Shown here piece by piece: positions 1-10,487 of a stretch of 64,000 bases of DNA. Under the pieces are notes generated by a model. It ran no database searches. It saw only the letters and a program-made list of their open reading frames with translations, and was not told the origin of the DNA. How positions within the stretch are numbered: the first letter of the stretch is position 1; each line of letters begins with the position of its first letter. Both the position numbers and the translations under genes were made by a program. Source of the stretch: Gamsiella multidivaricata (taxonomy: Eukaryota > Mortierellomycota > Mortierellomycetes > Mortierellales > Mortierellaceae); NCBI RefSeq assembly GCF_025024155.1, contig NW_026251718.1:1-64000 (forward strand), given 5' to 3'.

Positions 1-31
1 TAAGCGACGCTTTGTCGGCTAATCCGGATAG

Positions 32-200
32 CACAGTCCTCTCTCATTTTCGATACTTTTTTTCGTCGAAAGTGAATTCCAGCGATTCTTTTGGCTATAG
101 GGGCATTCCCTGTCAGTCAGTGTGCTCTACGCCTGAGGCTCGCAGCATTCTGCCCACCATGCCCACCATCATCCCTATCATCATCATCGCCAGCGCTCCT
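32..200 (+). repeat. left terminal inverted repeat of the pogo-like element
   Basis: This arm matches the reverse complement of 2862-3040. Shared stretches include TCCTCTCT, ATTTTCGATACTTTTTTTCG, AAAGTGAATTCCAGCGATTC, CAGCATTCTGCCCACCATG and a CATCATCGCCAGCGCT end. Small insertions and substitutions separate the arms, so the copy is old. Confidence 0.85.
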
Positions 201-217
201 TAATCCCTCTCGCCACG

Positions 218-2545
218 TTGTACCCCATGCTCCCTAAGATTGCAGGCGCGCTGGACCGACCTAAGTCGGACGAGGACGCTTCATTGTCGGACGTAGGTCG
301 CAGTAGTTGGACACTTGCTAGCAAGAAGCGGATTATCGACAATTGGGATGTCTTTCACAAAGGTTATCGGAACCTGCTCAGCAATCCTGTACCAGAATTA
401 CCACCATCAATGAAAGGCTTTGAGACGGCTAACAAGCTGCCACCAAAAACGATCGCCCGACTCATAAAAATGAAGCCTTTTATCAACAAAATGCCTGCCA
501 GCTCTTTAAATACATGGATACAAGGTGCTACACCAAAGCCCACATCCGCGAATTTTATCCAGTCGAGACGATTCTACACCGGGAGATCCAACGTCTTCGC
601 AAAATGAACGCGCCAGTGGATCAATGACTGTTACAGTTGCTTGCAGGAGAGGTATACGACCTGCTTGTGGAAAGAGATGGCCCACTCACGTTTGAAAAGC
701 CAAGATTCTCGTCCGGTTGGGTAGCCAGTTTCAAGGCCACCTGGGGGCTGTCGTTTCATAAGCTGATGGGCGAGGCAGGGTCGGTTGGTTGGGATACGAT
801 AGCGGGGCAAGTGGAGGATCCCAAGTCAATTCTTGCGACTTATGATCTGAATGACATCTACAACGCCGACGAGACTGGCCTCTACCTGCAGACTACCTCA
901 AGCTGGACGCTCGATGTCGAGATGAAGGCCGGAGCAGCCATTCCAGCATCGTGCGTCTCCATTCTCTTCTGCACCAATGCCACAGGTAGCGACAAGCGAA
1001 AGCCTTTTATTCTCAGTAAGTATCCTCTCAGCAGTTGATATTCGGAGCGAGGAGAGGCATTGTTTTATTTTATTTTTTATTTTTATTTTTATGCTGGATG
1101 TCATGTTAATCATATTCGAATCCATTTAGGCGAAAACCTTGCTTCTGGCTTCAGGAGAGATGAAGATCTGCAGCGCTTGGGATACTGCGAAGCAACCATG
1201 CAAGTCCAAGCCAGCTAAAGTAGCGGCAGTCGTCCAGCAACAACACTATGACGCTAGTGGACAAGATGGCGCACCTGGCAATATACAATACCAGCAGCAG
1301 GAGGCCACTTCACAGCATGCCCAGACGCAAAAGCGGCAGACTAAAAAGCGAGCAGATTACACGACCAAGTACACCTTTGCCCACTGGCTGTGCCAGTTCC
1401 AGCAGGCCATCGTCGCGGAGGATCCTGACCGGCGTGTAGTCTTGCTCATCGATGGTGCATCTTGCCATGCAGTGCTAGAACAGTGCAATGTCGATTTTCC
1501 GAACATCAAACTGTTACTTCTGCCGCCGAACTCGACATCAGTAACGCAGCTCCTGGACGCAGGAATCATTGCTGATTTCAAGAGGCGGTATCGCAATCTT
1601 ATTCTAAAGCTACGTGACTTTAAAGTCTCCCAGCCAGTGCTAGACCCCAATGCGCCTCCCAAAGCGGCCAGCAAGGGAAAAAAAACGCGACGAGGGCCAA
1701 GGCGGTCAACGAGGCCATGAAGCCGAAGAGGGATGGGACTTTTAGGGTGTCCAACCTCGAAGGATTGCACATGATAGCTGCTGCCTGGAACCAGGTGGAA
1801 GACAAGTCCATCCGGAGCTGCTTCAGACACGTCCCCATTTTCGGCGAGGCTCAAAAACAGCAACTTTCAACGCACACTAGTTTAGAAGAGGAGGTGGTTG
1901 CGGCGCTCAAGGAGATCCAGCAAAACATTCTCCATCGGATCAGGGTGCAGGGTTACCACGACTCAGTCAGCGGCAGAGACGCGGCTTGTCAACAACGCCA
2001 GTCCTAGACATTTTAATGGGCGTTGCAGAACAAAACGCCGTCATCCCAGAAGATGGCTCTTCGTCAGCAATATCAAGAGGTGTTTCGATCATGGGTGCTC
2101 TTGAGAGCCATGAGAAGCTGCTGGCTTCAACCACAAAACTTTTGGATGGCTCGCCTTACATATGTGAAGTCATTGATCAACTGCAGGAGGACCCCCGATT
2201 TCATATCCCTTCTTCTTGTCACCACAGACGGGTTCCGAGCTTTTGGGTGGTGACTGGCTAGAGAGCACAAGTGATGGCGAAGGCACGGAAGACGACGATT
2301 TCGTGGCGGTGCCCAACCCATTCTTGGTGGTAACCAACGACAGAGGGTCTCCTCTGAAGCCCAAGCATATCAACAAGCCTCTACACAGCCGCGTCTATAT
2401 GAGCCGAATCGAGCAATTGGCTTTCTCAGAGTGCTCTAACACTGACCAGTCGGGACCACAAACAACTTCGATTGAGGAAGAAGGATCTATCGACGAGTAT
2501 TGGGAGAGTGAAGAGGAGGAGGCCGCAGGGGACAAAGTCTACTGA
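218..2545 (+). pseudogene. degenerate pogo/Tigger DDE transposase
   Basis: Pieces of one transposase lie in changing frames. 218-607 holds an N-terminal region. 637-1015 holds a CENP-B/Tigger-type helix-turn-helix (PRFSSGWVASFKATWGLS) and the first catalytic block (YNADETGLY), then VSILFCTNATG. A probable intron with a GTAAGT donor runs about 1015-1130. 1139-1720 holds the second block (VVLLIDGASCH) and the third (TQLLDAGIIADFKRRY). 1717-2545 holds an acidic C-terminal tail. All three acidic catalytic positions of the D-D-D family are still visible. The gene is dead as it stands: a TGA at 625-627, a shift near 607-637, a TAA after 1210 and further shifts in the tail. Confidence 0.85.
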
Positions 2546-2861
2546 GTGCCGCTGTAGTTTTGATGACCTAAAAGAAGCACAGGCGATACAGGAAACAACA
2601 AAATCGCATGGATGATGCCTCAAAAGAGCTACCGTACGTCCATTGCCAAAGACTACAGATCCAGCATGGAGGCAGGCATTCAACAAGAAGAAGGCAGCTC
2701 TGCGCGTCCAGCAAGCGCGGTTCAACAAACGTTTTCCGCCAGCAAGCAAGATCGTTAAGCCAGCACACACCAGAGTGAATAGTCATGCCACGATGGTATT
2801 TATTGATACCCCTTTGCAAAAAAAAAAAAAATACACATATATCGAAATAAGTACGCCTAGA

Positions 2862-3040
2862 AGCGCTGGCGATGATGAGGATGATGATGGGGATGATAGT
2901 GGGCATAGCGGGCATAGTGGGCATGGTGGGCAGAATGCTGCGTAGAATACACTGACCGACAGAAAATGCACCCCCAGCCAATAGAATCGCTGGAATTCAC
3001 TTTCGACGAAAAAAAGTATCGAAAATAAGAGAGGATTATA
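2862..3040 (-). repeat. right terminal inverted repeat of the pogo-like element
   Basis: Inverted copy of 32-200. It contains a short GGGCATAGTGGG-like tandem (about 2898-2925) that is longer here than in the left arm, so the inner part of the arm has expanded by slippage. Confidence 0.85.
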
Positions 3041-3415
3041 CAATGGATTTTTTTGAAAAAGACACGGCGCTACGCGCCAGCCCCATCTTATCTCAGGTCT
3101 CGGAAGCACGGGTCCGCGAGCTGCACCTACGAGTGGACTAACAATGCAATTCTCTGCGCAGGTTGGCCTATTTAACAGAAATAACAAACTCGGGGAACTG
3201 GCTAAAGTTCTATGTACGGTATTGGAATAGGGCTGGGACAGGTTTTTTTTTTTTTTTTTTTTTTGATCCATTGAGTTTATTTGTTCAAAGTGGACACAGC
3301 TAATGTACAAGGTGTTTTGTGAAGAACCAGAGAAATAAATAATATAGTAGTAATAATACGCATGGTATATGGACAGCGGCGACAGTATAAGAGGGAGGGG
3401 GGGGGGACATCGGAT
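3041..3415. other. gene-free stretch between transposon and transporter gene
   Basis: No coding signal was found. A T-tract lies at about 3242-3264 and a G-run at about 3395-3406, just past the stop of the minus-strand transporter gene; this is probably its 3' untranslated region. Confidence 0.5.
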
Positions 3416-6400
3416 TTAGAATCCGAGGGCAGACATGATACCAAAGCCAATGGTGAGGACACAGAGTGTCGCCAGGATAGACAATGGCACACCGCTTTTC
3501 AAAAAGTCCATTGTCTTCAGATAAGGCATGCCCATCTCATCCTCAAGCGCGATAGCATTCATGTTCGGGAACCCAGAGACAGGCAAGCCCATGGCTGCGG
3601 AGCAAACCAGACCGGTGCCCATGACCAGGATACGGGGGTGAGGATCAGCAAACGACATTCCGACCTGTTGAACAATAGGCAGGATAATCACGGCAGCGAC
3701 CGTATGGGAGACAAAAGTGGCAAAGACCAAGGTCAGAGCACCAAAGATCATAAGCACGACCCACACCGAAAAGCCTGAGACGGCCTCCTGGATGTGATGC
3801 GCAATTGTATCCAATAAGCCCGAGGAGTCGACTGCCTTGCCGAGTGCGATACCGCCCATAGCCAGCATGATGACGGTCCAGAGGAAGTTGTTAAAGTCCT
3901 CCTTGTTCAAGAGACCCGTACCAAAGAATGCGATCAAGGGTAGGATAGCAATCACTCCCATGTCCCCGAGCTGTTCCTGGAACGAGTTCTCAACACACCA
4001 GAGCACAATAGTGGCAATGGTAACAAAGCAGATAAAGACCTGAGAGAACGTGATGCGCTCCTTGGTAGCACGGATGGTGGGAATGGAAGGAGTATCACGC
4101 TGGGGACGCCAGAGGAGCATCAACCAGGCCCAGATAATGAGATCGATAACGAGGCAGAGAGGCAAGGCGACCGCAAACCAGCTACCCCAGGAAGGGGCAG
4201 GCGTCATGTTCTGGATGGTGATGATGTTCTGAGGCGACGAGATAGGAGAGGCCATACCGCCAACGTTCGAGGCAAGAGCAATACCCATGATGAGGCAAGG
4301 GCCGAACGAGGACTTGTGGGGCAGAGTGCGCAAGATAGACTAGAGATTGACAGCAAGAACAAAAAAAAATAGAAAATCGTGCGTTAATATCAAGATGGTG
4401 TATCGGCAGAGTTACTAAACATGTAATGGACGACAAAGATAGGATAAAAGTAACAATCGGGTCATACCTGAACCAAGGAGAAGCAGAGAACGGGCGCGGC
4501 AACGTTACTGATAAACATGGAGGCGATGGTGGCGACAAACATGTTGGCGAGAAGGACCCACTTGGGATCTGTTCCGGCTTTGCTCAAGACAGTGCTCGCG
4601 ATTGTCTTTGCGATGCCGTACTTTGAAAGCGCTGAGGCGATGGTGAAGCCTCCGAGCAGCAGCATAATCGTAGGAGAGAACATGTAGCCAAAGACGACTT
4701 TGGTGGCAGCTGAGGTCGAGAGGGTGGCATTCGTGGTAGGGTCGCGCATCACTTGGCAGAGAATCGTCAGCAGAGGGACCAAAAGAGCGGTAGCAAACAG
4801 GGGGAAGACCTCGGTGGCCCAGAAGAAGGCGACTGTGATGAGGATCGCAAAGCAGCGGTTTTGCTCGCGCGTATCAAAGATCGTGATGCTCATCAGGATG
4901 GCGAAGATAACGATGCCAAGGAGACCGAGAAGGACACGGCGCGCTTCTGCGCCGCTGATGAATCGGATGGGATAGCCGAACAGCACCCAGGGCTCTTGCT
5001 CCTTGGGATCCACAGCACGGGCACCCTCAGCCTTGCGCTCTTGTCCGACCATGTCTCTCCAGACAGTGTTACGCTCCCAGACAATATACTCCCTCAGGTG
5101 AGACCGGAGCTCTTTGGCAGCCTGGGCCATGCTTCCGTTGGCACATGTGCGCGCATAGAGGGCCTGGAGACGCAGGATCTGCGCGTCCAAGTGTTGACGG
5201 GACTCGGGCTGGAAGGGGGCTGAGAAGTCAACGACTGTGGACATGTATCTGTTCAAGGTTGTGCAGCGGGCCAGCTTGTCGTGCTTCTTGACGATCTTTT
5301 GGAATCCAAGATAGTTTAGGGCCACATACGACTTGAGCTCAGAGAGGAGCACGTACGTGTCGATGAGGCGTCTGCGGAGGAGAGCCTCGGTGGTGAGGGG
5401 AGCGTAAAGAGAGGGCCTCAGGTTAGGGTTTTCACGACCGATCGTGCCGTGGCCAGTAACCATGTCGCGCATGGCAGTGATTGACCGTCTGGGGTTAAGC
5501 GATACTTTGCTCTGATGCTGGGACTGGGTGCGCTTGAGCTCGGATGTCTCGACCTGGGGCCGTTGAACCATGCCGAGGCTATGGCGCCGGGTGTTGGCGT
5601 GGGACGAGTACTCTTCGTGAGAGTTATCGGCATCGTCGGCATCGTGGTGTGCATCCAACGGGTGCAGCGAGTCTCTGGAATTTTCAGAGCCGCGACTACT
5701 TTCCTTCTTTTTTTTCTTTTGCTTGTCCTCATCAGACTCGATGAGGCATTCACGTCTCCAGACAATCTCGGTAAGGTCTCCGACCGAGCTTTGACGGCCG
5801 TGGGACTTTGGGTTGTACTCGCTTCCATCGACATCAGAGAATGCGTTGCCTGTTCCCGGAACGCTTGAGGTGTCAATTTTGGTGTTGCCGTGGACGCTTT
5901 CGTCCGCGACTGTGGATCCGTTGACAGTCGCTCCCGCTAATCCGTTGCTTCTTGCTTCTGTAGTAGAGTCCAGGTCGACCAGGCCGTCCTTGTCCCAGCC
6001 CATCATACGCTTCAGCTGGGATTTTTCAACCGCCTTGAGTTGCTTTTCGTCTTCCAAGTTGACGGACATGCGGCGCTTGAGTTCTTCTGCCTCTATCCTA
6101 TCACCCTTCTCTTCTCCGTAAGCAATACGGTCATTCTTTTGCTTCAGTTCCTCCAATTCCCACTGACGGTCGACAGCCTCAAGTTCAGCGGACAGCTCTC
6201 GCTCCTTACGAATGTAGAATGAGGTGACTTTGGCCAGCTCCTTCGCTAGTCCGCGTTCGAATGCAGCGCTCTCGGGTGGGAAGATGTCGCTTCCGTTGTG
6301 TAAGGCTGCCTCCTGAGCAGCAGCGGCGACCGCGACTTCCTTTTGGCTCTTGCCCTTCAATCCAAGGAAGCGTCCGACTTTTGATGACTTTTCTGGATCT

Positions 6401-7274
6401 GAGGATGAGACTGGGACACCATAGCCGTGTTCGATGTCCGATGGCCTGGGCGTCCCTCCCTCGATGGCAGCTTGTGCGTTGTATTTTTCGATGGCATAGA
6501 GGGTCTTCTTGAGGTTCGAGTACGCGACGTATTCGTTGGCCCAGTCAGGGACTAGTATGGAGTTGTACGAGATGAAGAGAGATGAAGAGTTAGGACACAC
6601 CATAGCCGACATTGAGGAAAGATGGAGAAAGAGAAAGAGAAAGAGAGAGAGAGAGAGACGAGAAACAGAGCAGGCGCAGAAGCACCGCAGTCGACAAAGA
6701 GGTGCATGGCATGAGTTAGATAATATATGTTCAGCGGAGGAGAAAGGAGGGAAATCAAGGAGTCCAGGAGGATTGGAGGGGGTTGACTGGAGGCGACCAG
6801 AACCCGAGTAGAGTTGCCTATAACAAATTCTGCGGAGTGGAGGGGTTCGTTTGTGCGACGATAATTGCCTTAAAAGGAAGTCGCGTGATGGTTACACTAA
6901 GCCAGAAAAAAATTTGCACACCCACACCACCATGAACATAGAACATAGAACATGGACAACATAAACACTCCCGACGCATGGTTGAACATCGGTATGATGC
7001 CATCAAAGAACACCAGCCAAGCATTATGTAATGATGGATAGAGGGAGGGCGGGGTTGCCCATTCTGAGGCACAGCCCGATTTGGAGTTGTGAAGTGGATC
7101 TGCAGCGGGACATGGCAAATTGATCAGCGAAGGAAAGACAGCCGTAAACGGTGGCGATGGAGTTGACATGAAAGAGGAAGGGGGAGGGGGGAATGCGGGG
7201 AGGGGCTGCATGGCTGCATGGTTGCATGGGTACATACCGGTGTTGAACTGCAGACTGTGGCTGAACTTGACCAT
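3416..7274 (-). CDS. SPX-domain low-affinity phosphate transporter (Pho87/Pho90/Pho91 family)
   Basis: Three exons on the minus strand: 7274-7238, 6551-4468 and 4339-3416, about 1014 aa. The tiny first exon supplies MVKFSHSLQFNT, the classic SPX start, and splices across 686 bp (GTATGT..CTAG) to VPDWANEYVAYSNLKK. The SPX domain binds inositol pyrophosphates and phosphate and gates transport. It is interrupted by long Ser/Glu/Lys-rich stretches. From about residue 540 a hydrophobic domain of the divalent anion/sodium symporter (CitMHS/Na-sulphate) type follows, with segments such as LLGLLGIVIFAILMSITIF, MLLLGGFTIASALSKYGIAK and SNVGGMASPISSPQN. The family moves phosphate across the plasma or vacuolar membrane. 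The second intron (4340-4467) joins CFSLVQ to SILRTLPHKSSFG. Whether it is the plasma-membrane (Pho87/90) or vacuolar (Pho91) type cannot be told. Confidence 0.92.
6620..6660. repeat. GA-rich microsatellite inside transporter intron 1
   Basis: A purine run of GAGAAA and GA units lies inside the 686-bp first intron (6552-7237) of the SPX transporter gene. It gives a CT-rich pyrimidine tract on the transcript strand about 70-110 nt upstream of the acceptor. Confidence 0.7.
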
Positions 7275-7423
7275 GGCTGTTTAAGGAATGTGTGGGTGGG
7301 TGCGGTGGTATGTGGATGGCGCTTCTCCTCCGAGGGCGATGTCCCTGCGAGTTCCGGATAAGGAGAGAGAGAGAGAGAGGGTCAACCACGCAGGGTGTGT
7401 GGATGAGGGAGTGAGTGAGAGTG

Positions 7424-7467
<44 letters not shown>

Positions 7468-8446
7468 TGAAAGAGTGAAAGAGTGAGAGGAAGAGGCAGG
7501 GAGGAGAGAGGGAGACAGGCGAGGGAAAGGTCCAGCTTTTTATGGGAGATGGGAGAAGTGGGTGAGTGGAACCGCTGCAAAAGGGAAGTTGAAATCGTTG
7601 GGCAGGATCGAAATAGTTAGTGTAGTAATGTAGTATCATTCAATCAGCAGCCTAGCCAGTTCCACGGCTGTACTCCACCCGTCACTAGAATCCTGTCTGT
7701 CCGTCCGTCTGTCCGTGAAATCTCTCTCACCCCTCCCCCCTTTTGCGGCCAATCGGTTGTTTCTTCAGACAGAAAGATAAAATAAAGCCGAGCCCAGCTC
7801 CTCCACTACGACATCTCTCCATCCCCTCTTACTGGAGCAGTCTAGCCTCATTCCTCAGGCCCAGGGCCGCGTGTCCCCCTCCGCAACCTCCGCCCCGGGT
7901 TCAATCTATTCTCAGGACCATTCCTGGGCCCTCGGTCCCCAATCGACTGACTGATAAAAAAGAAGGCCGCCTTTCTGGGCCAGTTCTGTGTGTACTGCAC
8001 ATGTCTGTCCATCTACTTTACCCTTTCCTGGCCAGAATCAATCCATCTGGACAGGTTAACAACGTCCACGAAACCACTGCCCAACCCCTACTTGATCTTG
8101 CTACGAACGACGAATGGTCGTGGGCAGCCTCCTTATCACTCGACATCAACGTAACGCATCTTAAACCAAACCACTTCTATTGGTCAGCCAGGAGCAACCA
8201 AAGCGAACCCTGGCCAAAGAAACAACCGCGTGTGTTGGTAACGCAAGCTGATTGGCTACAGCACTCACGTACTCCGATGCACGCGAGATGCCAGATTTAG
8301 CATGCAATTGGCGCTAGTCCTTAATAGGATGTGGGTCAATGTACCCTCACAGGCATCGGTCGTTTTCTGTGCGACGTCGACGTCATGATAGATGCGAAAG
8401 CAAGATGACCCACAAGCGCACTCATCCCTCCAAACACCAATCAAAC
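7275..8446. other. divergent promoter region, transporter (-) and thymidylate kinase (+)
   Basis: The region holds a (GA)n tract at about 7361-7380 and a GTGAGA/GAGTGA tandem at about 7406-7470, then C-rich and CT-rich DNA to about 7930. An open frame of 185 codons at 7743-8300 has no recognisable domain and an irregular composition, so I did not call it. No known promoter element was recognised. Confidence 0.5.
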
Positions 8447-9380
8447 ATGGCTCGAGGACGCTTCATCCTGTTAGAGGGATGCGATCGTGCAGGAAAGTCA
8501 ACGCAGTGCGAAATGCTTGTCGCCGCAATGAAGGAGAGGGGGCATTCGGTTGAGCTATGCAAGTTTCCAGGTAAAAAATAAAATAAAATAAAAAAAGGCA
8601 CGCCAGGTTGCATACCTGTATACATCTCGACGAGGAGTCAGTTGGCTCGTTTTAACAAGGTCATAAATAAATGTTGTCGACAGATAGGACTACCACTATT
8701 GGGCAGATGATCCATGCTTATTTGACGAATACAAGGGAACTGGACGACAGAGCAATTCACCTGCTCTTTTCTGCGAATAGATGGGAGGCCATGTATGAAA
8801 TTGTCCCTTTTCGTGTTCTGGCCGATATCAAATTTGCTAACGAGCTCACACCGCCGCCTTCATTGCTCAAATGACAGGCAAGCAATGAAGCGCAAGTTAC
8901 AGCAAGGCATACATCTAGTTGTTGATCGATACGCATATTCGGGAGTCGCGTTTTCAACAGCCAAGGTAATAAATACATCGCGTTCTCCATGGGTTCCTGA
9001 AGAGAGTACTTTTTTTTTTTTTTTTAATAGTGCCAATCTACTCATCGATGTAGGGCTTGGATTTGACATGGTGCAAGAACCCTGACCGTGGACTTGTCCG
9101 ACCAGACCTGACATTTTTCTTGGACCTCCCAACATCCGAGGCAGAGAAACGTGGAGGATTCGGTGAGGAGCGGTACGAAAAGCGGGAGCTTCAAGAGAGA
9201 GTTCGAGACGTGTTTTTGCAGCTCAAGAGCAATGAATGGGTGATAGTCGATGCCTGTAAATCGGTCCAGTCGATGCACAACGAGCTCCTGAGGGAGGTGG
9301 AGCACAAAATCCGCGTAGCTGAGGAAGATGCGAAGCTTGCAGACGATGAGGATGATATCCTAGAGGATATGTTCATGTGA
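8447..9380 (+). CDS. CDC8: thymidylate kinase (dTMP kinase, Cdc8/DTYMK type)
   Basis: Four exons: 8447-8570, 8684-8792, 8878-8965 and 9054-9380, giving 215 aa, the usual size. The enzyme phosphorylates dTMP to dTDP for DNA synthesis. Visible motifs are the P-loop LLEGCDRAGKSTQ near the N-terminus, FPDRTTTIGQ across the first junction, HLLFSANRWEAM, the DRY block VVDRYAYSGVAFS and LDLTWCKNPDRGL before PDLTFFLDLP. Junctions are GTAAAA..ACAG, GTATGA..ACAG and GTAATA..GTAG, and each restores frame. The start at 8447 (MARGRF) fits yeast and human lengths; in-frame ATGs at 8405 and 8339 would add 14 or 36 residues. The acidic C-terminus (DDEDDILEDMFM) resembles an added tail. Confidence 0.95.
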
Positions 9381-10487
9381 TGAACCACCAACGATAGTTG
9401 TACGCGACAAAAAAAAAAAAAAAAAAAAATACTCTCCCAATACGATTGCTATCCTCAGGCCATCAATCACACCTTGTCTTCTTATTTTTCCGCATCTCTC
9501 AAGGCCTGCCAAAACAAAAGGTTTCGCGTTCTTGGCAGTGCATGCATGCATGCGTTGATGCCTATAAAATTTGCGCAATACACCCTCATTTCACCAAAGC
9601 ATACCTTTGAAGTTTACCCAGACGCTGCGGATCGGACGCTGCTGGACTGCCTACAAGGGAGGAGGCGGTTGACAACCATGGAGGGGGTGGGGAAGATACT
9701 CTTCTTGTAACAAGGTGTTTTCAGCTTTTAACACACTGATGAGGTGAGGCAATTGTTGCGCAGGCCCTAGGGGCAGGCCCGGGGAATGTGGCCTGTCTTT
9801 TGGCGACTGTGGATCGGCTCTGCTTCGGTGGAAAGGACGACTGTAGTAGATCATTGCTAGTTGGGTCTGATAGATTCGCAGGGTCAACCGACTCGAGAGA
9901 ACAAATTGTTATAACCCCCCCCCCCAAAGCATACCTTTGACTTTATCAATCCTTCTCCTACGCATCTCTAACTCTCCCTACAGAGCCATGCTTCAATCGA
10001 AAATATAACTTTTACCTCTGACCTCGGGTGGCATATGAAAGCCCTGAATGTCCTGCAGGCACAGGCTCGACAGGCCCAGCACGCCCAGCACGCGCTTTTT
10101 TTCTGAGCTACTCTCCACCCCAGTGCCGCCAGCACCACTATCACCGCTAGTCAGCAAGCACTGGAGTCATCTTCAAAGCTCTCGACATCCAAGAACGATG
10201 CCTCGGAGGTCCTCAAAGTGAAATGGGGATTATGGGAATATGCAGTGCTCTGATACTTTATTCTGTAGGACAATAATGAACTTTAAGCAGCAGAAATAAA
10301 GGCGGTCACCATGCCTGTGTCTGGAAGCACAACAACAACAAACGCCCCCCTTTACCTTTTTTTTTTTTTTTTTTTTTGGTGTAAAAGTTAAAAGTTGAGG
10401 TCGTATCAAAGTTTCTTTCTCTTTACCCGCTTCCCTTTTCAATACCCCTTCCCCCCTTCCCTTTTCCACACCTACCACATACCCAAT
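9381..10487. other. intergenic region with A-tract and direct-repeat-flanked insert
   Basis: An A-run follows the kinase stop at about 9410-9429. A 313-bp block flanked by 17-bp direct repeats is listed separately. 10021-10220 has a short open stretch rich in Gln/Ala codons that ends quickly; I do not support a gene. A T-tract lies at about 10360-10377, upstream of the helicase start. Confidence 0.5.
9594..9940. mobile_element. possible small retroposed insert with 17-bp flanking duplication
   Basis: The 17-mer CCAAAGCATACCTTTGA occurs at 9594-9610 and again at 9924-9940. The 313 bp between them end in a run of C (about 9915-9925) directly before the second copy. Long flanking duplication, no terminal inverted repeat and a homopolymer at one end recall a SINE-like or retroposed transcript, although a C-tail is unusual. 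No internal tRNA-like promoter was seen. Confidence 0.4.

Larger units (their letters stand above)
32..3040. mobile_element. pogo/Tigger-like (Tc1/mariner superfamily) DNA transposon, decayed
   Basis: Two long inverted repeats of about 170-180 bp (32-200 and 2862-3040) enclose a broken DDE transposase, giving an element of about 3.0 kb. The outer parts of both arms share a block containing ttttcgtcgaaagtgaattc and the inner parts share a CCCACCATGCCCAC/ATCATC-rich block, so the arms clearly derive from one sequence. Both ends lie near TA dinucleotides, as expected for a superfamily that targets TA, but the outermost bases of the two arms differ (CACAGTCC against TATAATCC) and no clean target duplication could be fixed. 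The transposase frame is broken by stops and shifts, so this copy is not autonomous. Confidence 0.85.

Noticed and set aside
2783..3310. 175-codon minus-strand open frame over the transposon's right repeat
   Set aside because: Made of poly-Ser, poly-Lys and poly-Phe from repeats and homopolymers.
7361..7490. Possible CRISPR-like or minisatellite array
   Set aside because: Simple GA/GTGAGA microsatellite with no spacers; no CRISPR array occurs in the window.
7743..8300. Open frame of 185 codons upstream of thymidylate kinase
   Set aside because: Pro/Ser/Trp-rich mixed composition, no domain, and it overlaps the expected promoter of the kinase; no splice-linked continuation found.
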